Positions 58,152-64,000 of a stretch of 64,000 nucleotides of DNA are shown one piece after another (position 1 is the first letter of the stretch; each line of letters opens with the position of its first letter). The stretch lies in the NCBI GenBank assembly GCA_035534175.1, contig DATLSM010000007.1, positions 1-64,000 on the forward strand, written 5' to 3'. Under the pieces are notes generated by a model. The model saw only the letters and a program-made list of their open reading frames with translations, searched no databases and had not been told where the DNA came from. A program made the position numbers and the translations under genes. The stretch is from DATLSM01 sp035534175 (GTDB taxonomy: Bacteria > Actinomycetota > Thermoleophilia > Solirubrobacterales > 70-9).

Positions 58152-59825
58152 CTAACCGCGGCGCAGCAGGCGCATGATCTGGTCCAGCTCGGCGATCCGG
58201 AAGAGCTTGGCGAGGGCCAGGTAGACAGCGGCGCCCAGCCCCAGGCCGACACCGAGGGCGACGATCTGGGCCCCCAGCCCGATCCCCAGCGCCTGGTGGA
58301 GGACGTGCCAGACGCCGTAACCGACGCCCGCCAGGGCGAGCGAAGCGAGCGAGATCCGGGCCGCGGTCGAGGCCAGCCTGTCCAGCTCCAGCCCGCCGAA
58401 CTCGTGGCGCAGCACCACCGTCTGGGCAATCACCGCCGCCGTGGTGCCGACCCCGGTGCCGGCGACGATCCCCCCCACTCCGAAGGGCTTGTAGAGGGCC
58501 AGCGCCGCGAGCGCCGAGACGACGAGGTCAATCACCGCCAGACCGGTTGCCAGCCAGGGCCGCTGGAGGCTGAAGAAGGTGCGTGTCTGGAGCAGGTAGA
58601 GACCGTTCGTCGGCAGCGAGAAGGCGAACCAGAACAGGGCCGTGGCGACCAGGGTGGTCTGCGCCGCGTCGAAGGCGCCGCGCTGGTAGACGAGGTGGAT
58701 CATCGGTTCAGAGAGGGCCAGGACGGCGGCTGCGGCGGGCACCAGGACGAAGAGGATTTGGCGCATTCCGTTGGCCATCGTCGCCCGCAGGTTGTCCATC
58801 TCGCCGAGGTTGGCGAATCGGGCCAGGGTCGGGAAGAGCACCGTCGCGATCGCCACCGAGAAGATCCCCTGCGGTAACTGGTAGATGCGGAACGCTTTGT
58901 CGATCGCCGCCGGCGCTTCGACGGAGACCAGGCTGCCGAAGAAACTGCTGATCAGCTGGTTGAAGTTGATCAGGCCCAGGCTGAGGGTCACCGGCAGCAT
59001 CAACAGCAGCACCCGCCGCACCCCCGGGTTGCGCCACTCGAAGCTCCAGTTGAACTTGAACGGGGTGTGGCGCAGATCGAAGACGGGGATCAGCAGTTGG
59101 ATCAGGGTGCCGACCAGGATCGATATCGCGTAGGCGTAGATGCGGTCGTTGCCGTGGAAGGCCGGGATCAGCAGGACGAGTACGACGATGATCGTCAGGT
59201 TCCAAAACAGCGGGGCGATGGCGAAGGCGCCGAAGCGGTCATAGCTGTTGAGGATGCCGACGACCACCCCGCTCAGCCCGAGGAGAACCAGGATCGGGAA
59301 GAGGATTCGGGAGAGGGCGATTGTCAGATCGAGGATCTCGCCCTTGAAGCCGGGGGCAAAGATCGGCATCACGATTGGGGCGATCACCACGAAGAGGGCG
59401 GTGATCGCGCCGAGGACCATCGTCACGATCAGCAGCAGGGTGGAGGCAAGCCTGAATGCCTCCCGGTAGTTCTTCTGCTGGAGCTGCTCGGTGAAGACCG
59501 GGACGAAGGCGGGCTGGAGCGCCGCGTCGGCGAAGAGGCTGCGGACCAGATTGGGGACCTGGAAGGCGACCGTGAAGGCCGACATCGGCCCGCTGATGCC
59601 GTAGTAGCCGGCAGCAACCACTTCCCTCGCCAACCCGGCGATGCGCGAGGCGGCGGTGGCGACCGAAAAGAAGGCGGTCGAGCGGGCGATTCGCCCCGCC
59701 TGCTGGCCCGGAGCCGGCTCTCCGGTCAGCTCCTCGCCGGGGTCAAAGGCCTCCGCCGCGCGCACGGCCGCGTCGGAGTCGACGGTTACCTCATCGCGCG
59801 GGGGTGTGTCCTTGGGCGTCTCCAA
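58152..59825 (-). CDS. murJ: lipid II flippase MurJ
   Basis: The 557-aa MviN/MurJ protein has about 14 helices with the family start AFFSVATAASRIAGLAREVV, PNLVRSLFADAALQPAFVPVF, and LINFNQLISSFFGSLV. It flips lipid II to the outer face of the membrane. A 50-residue acidic cytoplasmic leader precedes the first helix. The start is TTG 59825. The TAG is directly followed by the ATG of the GT-C-like gene, so envelope glycan functions are coupled. Confidence 0.93.
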   Translation of the reverse strand: METPKDTPPRDEVTVDSDAAVRAAEAFDPGEELTGEPAPGQQAGRIARSTAFFSVATAASRIAGLAREVVAAGYYGISGPMSAFTVAFQVPNLVRSLFADAALQPAFVPVFTEQLQQKNYREAFRLASTLLLIVTMVLGAITALFVVIAPIVMPIFAPGFKGEILDLTIALSRILFPILVLLGLSGVVVGILNSYDRFGAFAIAPLFWNLTIIVVLVLLIPAFHGNDRIYAYAISILVGTLIQLLIPVFDLRHTPFKFNWSFEWRNPGVRRVLLLMLPVTLSLGLINFNQLISSFFGSLVSVEAPAAIDKAFRIYQLPQGIFSVAIATVLFPTLARFANLGEMDNLRATMANGMRQILFVLVPAAAAVLALSEPMIHLVYQRGAFDAAQTTLVATALFWFAFSLPTNGLYLLQTRTFFSLQRPWLATGLAVIDLVVSALAALALYKPFGVGGIVAGTGVGTTAAVIAQTVVLRHEFGGLELDRLASTAARISLASLALAGVGYGVWHVLHQALGIGLGAQIVALGVGLGLGAAVYLALAKLFRIAELDQIMRLLRRG

Positions 59826-59836
59826 GCTGGTCAGTC

Positions 59837-59844
59837 GCTATAGT
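59837..59844. promoter_or_regulatory. overlapping divergent -10 boxes of murJ and rpsT
   Basis: GCTATAGT reads TATAGT on the plus strand (59839-59844; 47 nt before rpsT ATG) and TATAGC on the minus strand (59837-59842; 11 nt before murJ TTG). Second pair in the window with shared TA bases. Confidence 0.35.
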
Positions 59845-59891
59845 CGGCGGCCGCCCGGAGCCGGCTCCTCGCTGCCCCAGGCACCTGACTC

Positions 59892-60149
59892 ATGGCCAAC
59901 ATTGCCTCACAGAAGAAGCGCATCCTACGCAGCGAGCGCGAGCGGGCGGAGAACCGCCTGCTGACCAGCACGGTGAAGACCCATTTCCGCCGCCTGCAGA
60001 GCGCGGTCGAGGGCGGCGAGGCGAGCGCGATCGAGGTCGAGCACCGCTCGCTCGCCTCGAAGATCGACAAGGCTGTGCAGAAGGGCGCTCTGCACAAGAA
60101 CACCGGCGCCCGCAAGAAGGCCAAAGCCGCGCGAATCTCCGCCGGCTGA
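59892..60149 (+). CDS. rpsT: 30S ribosomal protein S20 (bS20)
   Basis: The 85-aa basic helical protein starts MANIASQKKRILRSERERAEN, the bS20 signature, and ends KKAKAARISAG. It binds 16S rRNA in the body of the small subunit. The start codon ATG is preceded by a 66-nt gap shared with murJ. It is convergent with holA (4 nt). Confidence 0.95.
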   Translation: MANIASQKKRILRSERERAENRLLTSTVKTHFRRLQSAVEGGEASAIEVEHRSLASKIDKAVQKGALHKNTGARKKAKAARISAG

Positions 60150-60153
60150 GGAC

Positions 60154-61134
60154 CTAGACACTCGCTCCCGCGGCGCGCCGAAGGGCCAGGGTCAGAGCCA
60201 GGTCGTCACCGTAGTCGGCGCCTCCGCGGCAGGCAACCTCGAGGTCGGCCAGCACGCCGGTCGCTTCCTGCAGCTGGGTGAGATCGGCGTCGCGGAGCCG
60301 GGCAACCAGCTGCTTTGCCGCGTAGGGGTGCATTTTGAGCGAGGACTCCACCTGCCTCGGGGGAATGCCCTCCTCCAGTTGGGCCAGCGCCGCGCAGGCG
60401 CTTCGCAGACGGGATGCCAGGCCATAGATCAGGCCGGTAACGTTCTCACCCTGGTCGATCAGCCTCTCGCCGATCGCCACGGCGCGAGCGGGATCGCGCT
60501 CCAGGAGCGCGTCGGAGAGGGACCAGACAACGGCCTCGGAGGTGTCGGCGACCATCTCCTCCAGGTCGGCGCCGGTCACCTCTCCCCCCTCCCCCGCCCA
60601 GAGCGCCAATCGCTCCAGCTCCTGCGAGAGCCGGACCGGGTTGGCTCCCATCCGCTCGACCAGGGCGCCGGCGGCGAGAGGCTGAAGCCGGAAACCGAGG
60701 CGCCTGGCTTCGGCGACCAGCGCCGGCGGCATCTCGCGCGCCTTCGGCGCCTCGAATTCGTGAATCTCCCCCCGCTCGGCCTTGACCGCGCGGGCCAGCT
60801 TGGCCGGAGCCTTGGCCCGGGCGATGAGCACCAAGGTCACGTCCGGAGGGAGGGTGGCGACCGCCTTGGCGACCGCTTCCTGCTGGGGCTCGCGCCAGCG
60901 CTCGACCCCGTCGGCCAGCAGGTAGCGGCGCGACTGGGTGAGCGACATCGCCGGGAGCGCCAGCAGCAGCGCCTCGTGGTCGGGAGCGCCCCGGCCCTCG
61001 CTCGGCTCGAACACCTCCAGGGCCGTCAGGCCCCCCTCGCCCTCTGCTCGGGCCCGCAGCCGGGCACGGGTGGCATCGATCTTTGCCTGGTCGGTGCCGG
61101 CGATCAGGTAGAGCGAGTGCATCTCCTCGGCCAC
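60154..61134 (-). CDS. holA: DNA polymerase III delta subunit
   Basis: The 326-aa clamp-loader subunit has the N-terminal fold opening LYLIAGTDQAKIDATRARL, the domain II/III helices (VRLSQELERLALWAGEGGEVTGADLEEMV, LLERDPARAVAIGERLIDQGENVTGLIYGLASRL) and the C-terminal AKQLVARLRDADLTQLQEATGVLADLEV. It opens the beta clamp. The start is GTG 61134, with ATG four codons later also possible. Confidence 0.93.
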   Translation of the reverse strand: MAEEMHSLYLIAGTDQAKIDATRARLRARAEGEGGLTALEVFEPSEGRGAPDHEALLLALPAMSLTQSRRYLLADGVERWREPQQEAVAKAVATLPPDVTLVLIARAKAPAKLARAVKAERGEIHEFEAPKAREMPPALVAEARRLGFRLQPLAAGALVERMGANPVRLSQELERLALWAGEGGEVTGADLEEMVADTSEAVVWSLSDALLERDPARAVAIGERLIDQGENVTGLIYGLASRLRSACAALAQLEEGIPPRQVESSLKMHPYAAKQLVARLRDADLTQLQEATGVLADLEVACRGGADYGDDLALTLALRRAAGASV

Positions 61135-61229
61135 GGCGCGAGTCTAGCCCCGGCGCTGGCCGGCTCGGGGGTTGCCCAGCAGCCTCCCGGGCTTCCTCCG
61201 CGCGCGTGGCGCGCACCCCGACGATTTGG

Positions 61230-61628
61230 TCAGGAGCCTTCGTCTTCCTCGTAGCCCGCGACCTCGGCCATCTGGCCCCCGTAGAGCTCGGCGATCGAGA
61301 CCGGCGGCGACTGGACCGACACGCAGGCGAGCTCACCGCCGCCATCGTTGGAGATCGAGTGGTCGGTGGCGGGGGGGACCAGGATCAGGTCGCCCTCCCC
61401 CACCGGCTGAGTGTCGCCCGCCACGGACATCGTCCCCCCGCCCCGGACGACGACATAGACCTGCTCTCCCTCCTCGTGGGAGCGCAGCGTCTGCTCGGCC
61501 CCGGCCGGGATCTCCAGCCAGGTCACCGACAGGTTGCGCGAGCCCAGCTCCCCCGCGTCCATGAGAACGTGGGAGCGGAAGCGGTGCCACTCCTCGACCG
61601 GAGCCTCATCAAGACGCCTCACCAGCAT
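61230..61628 (-). CDS. cupin-fold protein
   Basis: The 132-aa single-domain cupin has the two motifs: GAEQTLRSHEEGEQVYVVVRGGG (motif 1, with His and Glu metal ligands) and GDLILVPPATDHSISNDGG (motif 2, with His). The metal-binding site is largely complete, so it may be an enzyme or a binding protein; the substrate is unknown. TAGAAA lies 8 nt before ATG 61628 with no Shine-Dalgarno. It sits between leuS and holA. Confidence 0.8.
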   Translation of the reverse strand: MLVRRLDEAPVEEWHRFRSHVLMDAGELGSRNLSVTWLEIPAGAEQTLRSHEEGEQVYVVVRGGGTMSVAGDTQPVGEGDLILVPPATDHSISNDGGGELACVSVQSPPVSIAELYGGQMAEVAGYEEDEGS

Positions 61629-61636
61629 GCGGGCGC

Positions 61637-61642
61637 TTTCTA
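61637..61642 (-). promoter_or_regulatory. -10 box for the cupin gene (leaderless)
   Basis: TAGAAA on the minus strand ends 8 nt before ATG 61628, with a second TATC/TAGC patch behind it. The spacing matches the other leaderless candidates here. Confidence 0.35.
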
Positions 61643-61697
61643 GCAGATAGCCCCCCGGACCGCGATAACAAGTCGCAGGAGCACCGCTTTCAGCGAC

Positions 61698-64000
61698 CTA
61701 GCGGAGGACGAAGTTGACCAGCTTGCCGGGGACGACTATCTCCTTGGCGACCGCCCTGCCATCGAGGTAGCGGCCCACCTTCTCGCTCCCCCGGGCGAGG
61801 CGCAGCAGCTCGTCTCGGGAAGCCTCGGCGCCAGCCTCGATCCGGTCGCGCAGCTTACCGTCGACCTGAACGACAACGGTCACCGTGTCGCTCCTCAGCA
61901 GCGCCGGGTCGGCGACCGGCCACGGCTCCTCCCAAACCCGCCCTCCGTTCAGTCGCTCCCATACCTCGGCCCCCAGGTGCGGGGCGAAGGGGAAGATCAG
62001 CGAGGCGGCGGTCGCGGTGGCGAAGCGGACCGCGGCGACGCCGCTCGGATCGGCGTAGAGACCGTCCTTCAGCCGGTAGGCGTCGTTCACCAACTCCATC
62101 ACCGCCGCAATGGCCGTGTTGAATTGAAAGCCCCGGCCAAAGTCGCGGCTGACCTTGTCGATCGCCCAATGGGCCTTGGCCAGCAGGGCGCGCGCGTCGC
62201 CGGCGGCGGCGTCGAGGCGACCCGCCTCCCTCGGCTCAACCTCTCCGCACAGCCGCCAGAGGCGGGCGAGAAAGCGGTTGACCCCCTCCACCCCCTCGTC
62301 GGACCAGTCGCCCCCACGCTCGGGCGGGCCCATGAAGCAGATGTAGGCGCGCGCGGTGTCGGCACCGAAGCGCTCGACGTAGTCGCCGGGACTGACCGTG
62401 TTGCCCCGCGACTTCGACATCTTCGCCCCGTCGCGGGTGATCATCCCCTGGGCGAAGAGGTTGGCGAAGGGCTCCTGCACGCCGATCTCCCCCAGGTCGG
62501 CGAGCGCCTTGGTCAGGAAGCGCGCGTACATCAGGTGCAGGATCGCGTGCTCGACCCCGCCGATGTACTGGTCGACGGGCAACCAGTGATCGGCCGCGGC
62601 GCGGGCCCAGGCAGCCTCCCCGTCGCGGGAGTCGAGGTAGCGGATGAAGTACCAGGAGGAGTCGACGAAGGTGTCCATCGTGTCGGTCTCCCGGCGGGCC
62701 GGGCCGGCGCAGCGCGGACAGCTGGTGGCGACCCAGTCCTCGGCGGCGGCCAGGGGGCTGCGGCCCCGCGGCGCGTAGTCCTCCACTTCGGGCAGCTCGA
62801 CCGGGAGCCGGTCCTCGGGCACGGGGACCACGCCGCAACGCTCGCAGTAGACGATCGGGATCGGCGCCCCCCAGTAGCGCTGCCGTGAGACCAGCCAGTC
62901 GCGCAGGCGGTAGTTGACGGCGGGGCGCCCCCGGCGCTCCGCGGCAAGCCACTCGACGATCTCGGAGTGGGCCTCGCGGTTGCCCCTGCCATCGAAGCGC
63001 CCGGAAGCGACCATCGGCCCGTCGCCGGGATACGGAAGACCCTGATCATCGCGCGCCTGGGCCGGATCGACACCATCGATCACCCGGCGGATCCCCAGGC
63101 CGAAGGTCCTGGCGAACTCGTAGTCGCGGACGTCGTGGGCCGGGACCGCCATGATCGCCCCCGTCCCGTACTCCATCAGCACGTAGTCGGCCACGAACAT
63201 CGGGATCTCCTCGCCGTTGACCGGGTTGGTGACGCTGCGACCCAGCGCCACCCCGGTCTTCTCGCCCTCCTCGGCGCCACGCTCCTCAGCCGACTGGCGA
63301 GCGACCAGATCGACGTACTCGCGCACCCGGCTCTCGGCCGGGGTGCCGGCGACCAGGCGCTCCAGATCGGGGTGCTCGGGGGCGAGGACGAAGAAGGTGG
63401 CGCCAAAGAGGGTGTCGGGGCGAGTGGTGAACACGGGGAAGTCGCGCTCCAGCTCCTCGCAGCGGAAGACGACCTCGGCGCCCTCTGAGCGGCCGATCCA
63501 GTTGCGCTGCATGGTGATCACGTGCTCGGGCCAGGACTCGAGCAGATCGAAGTCGGCGAGCAGGCGCTCGGCGTATTCGGTGATGCGGAAGAACCACTGC
63601 TCGAGCTTGCGCTGGACCACCGGCGTGCCGCAGCGCTCGCAGCGGCCGTCGATGACCTGCTCGTTGGCCAGCACCGTGGCGTCCTTGGGGCACCATTGCA
63701 CCGGCGCCTCGGCGCGATAGGCAAGACCCCGCTCGAACAGGCGCAGGAAAATCCACTGGGTCCAGCGGTAGTACTCCGGGGTGTGGGTGGCCAGCTCGCG
63801 CGACCAGTCGATCGAGATGCCCCACTCTTTGAACTGGCGGCGAAAGGCATCGATCGAGCGCTCGGTGGCCTGGCGTGGCGGCTCCCCGGTCTTGATCGCA
63901 TTGTTCTCGGCCGGCAGGCCGAAGGAGTCATATCCCATCGGGTGGATCACCTGGAAGCCGTGGCGGCGGCGGAAGTGGGCGATCGCATCGCCCACCGCGT
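61698..64000 (-). CDS. leuS: leucyl-tRNA synthetase, 3' part (5' end beyond the window)
   Basis: At least 765 residues of class-Ia LeuRS. The frame stays open to the window edge and starts inside the conserved VGDAIAHFRRRHGFQVIHP/MGYDSFGLPAENNAI region, so only the first 50 or so residues are missing. It contains the editing CP1 domain (VFTTRPDTLFGATFFVLAP; MEYGTGAIMAVPAHDVRD with T-rich site and Asp), LVSRQRYWGAPIPIVYCERCGVVP, KMSKSRGNTVSP and the C-terminal VVVQVDGKLRDRIEAGA. The position beyond 64000 would hold the HxGH site. Confidence 0.96.
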   Translation of the reverse strand, partial: AVGDAIAHFRRRHGFQVIHPMGYDSFGLPAENNAIKTGEPPRQATERSIDAFRRQFKEWGISIDWSRELATHTPEYYRWTQWIFLRLFERGLAYRAEAPVQWCPKDATVLANEQVIDGRCERCGTPVVQRKLEQWFFRITEYAERLLADFDLLESWPEHVITMQRNWIGRSEGAEVVFRCEELERDFPVFTTRPDTLFGATFFVLAPEHPDLERLVAGTPAESRVREYVDLVARQSAEERGAEEGEKTGVALGRSVTNPVNGEEIPMFVADYVLMEYGTGAIMAVPAHDVRDYEFARTFGLGIRRVIDGVDPAQARDDQGLPYPGDGPMVASGRFDGRGNREAHSEIVEWLAAERRGRPAVNYRLRDWLVSRQRYWGAPIPIVYCERCGVVPVPEDRLPVELPEVEDYAPRGRSPLAAAEDWVATSCPRCAGPARRETDTMDTFVDSSWYFIRYLDSRDGEAAWARAAADHWLPVDQYIGGVEHAILHLMYARFLTKALADLGEIGVQEPFANLFAQGMITRDGAKMSKSRGNTVSPGDYVERFGADTARAYICFMGPPERGGDWSDEGVEGVNRFLARLWRLCGEVEPREAGRLDAAAGDARALLAKAHWAIDKVSRDFGRGFQFNTAIAAVMELVNDAYRLKDGLYADPSGVAAVRFATATAASLIFPFAPHLGAEVWERLNGGRVWEEPWPVADPALLRSDTVTVVVQVDGKLRDRIEAGAEASRDELLRLARGSEKVGRYLDGRAVAKEIVVPGKLVNFVLR

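Noticed and set aside
56967..58877. 636-aa open frame on the plus strand
   Set aside because: Antisense to the GT-C-like and murJ genes; composition reflects the complement of membrane-protein codons.

Overview
The window is one contiguous piece of high-GC chromosome (estimated by eye at two-thirds G+C or more) with tightly packed genes and many 1-4 nt stop/start overlaps. Family content (ceoB/ceoC-like TrkA pair, K+-independent H+-pyrophosphatase, Rex, GCS2-type ligase, actinobacterial panBCD, hrcA-dnaJ-prmA, DUF4190 and DUF2269 proteins) points to Actinomycetota, most likely class Thermoleophilia. This placement is an inference from remembered homologues, not a search. I see no phage, insertion sequence, CRISPR array, rRNA or biosynthetic cluster. 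It is a housekeeping region whose interest lies in gene-structure oddities.

Layout. 1-10.9 kb: membrane proteins, tRNA-Gln(CUG), a ferredoxin-reductase-like flavoprotein, two TrkA/RCK proteins with an APC permease-Usp fusion, an FMN alpha-hydroxy-acid oxidase, H+-pyrophosphatase, and a redox group (GCS2 ligase, Rex, glutaredoxin). 10.9-15.5 kb: the t6A tRNA modification genes tsaD, tsaB and tsaE with rimI, interrupted by two small envelope proteins, then a type-4 uracil-DNA glycosylase and an FmdB zinc-ribbon protein. 15.6-19.4 kb (plus strand): panC-panD-panB (pantothenate) and a ROK sugar kinase, with a convergent acyltransferase. 19.4-34.5 kb: DNA repair and replication genes (uvrA with an SOS box, uvrB, polA), coaE, rpsA, lytic transglycosylase, MFS exporter. 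34.6-37.8 kb: malic enzyme, an epimerase, and a wrecked phosphofructokinase gene. 37.7-46.6 kb: hisIE-trpE-trpG-trpD-trpC-htrA-trpF-trpB-trpA plus a previously uncalled 53-aa membrane protein. 46.7-59.8 kb: a long minus-strand run, era-ybeY-phoH-yqeY-murI-prmA-dnaJ-hrcA, two MaoC-type hydratases, lepA, a GT-C-like membrane protein and murJ. 59.9-64 kb: rpsT, holA, a cupin and the 3' part of leuS.

The most notable signals: (1) hrcA and dnaJ, adjacent, each carry a clean in-frame internal deletion relative to their families (central HrcA domain; the DnaJ zinc finger and CTD-I), and a nearby pfkA keeps only its two ends. (2) uvrA, prmA and the GT-C gene carry in-frame Arg/Gly/Pro/Ser-rich inserts, the uvrA one built on a perfect hairpin. 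(3) Many genes have a TANNNT-like -10 box 6-8 nt upstream of the start codon and no Shine-Dalgarno, which suggests leaderless transcripts; two divergent pairs have overlapping -10 boxes. (4) tsaB, and perhaps two other genes, appears to use a CTG start. (5) An htrA protease gene sits inside the trp cluster.
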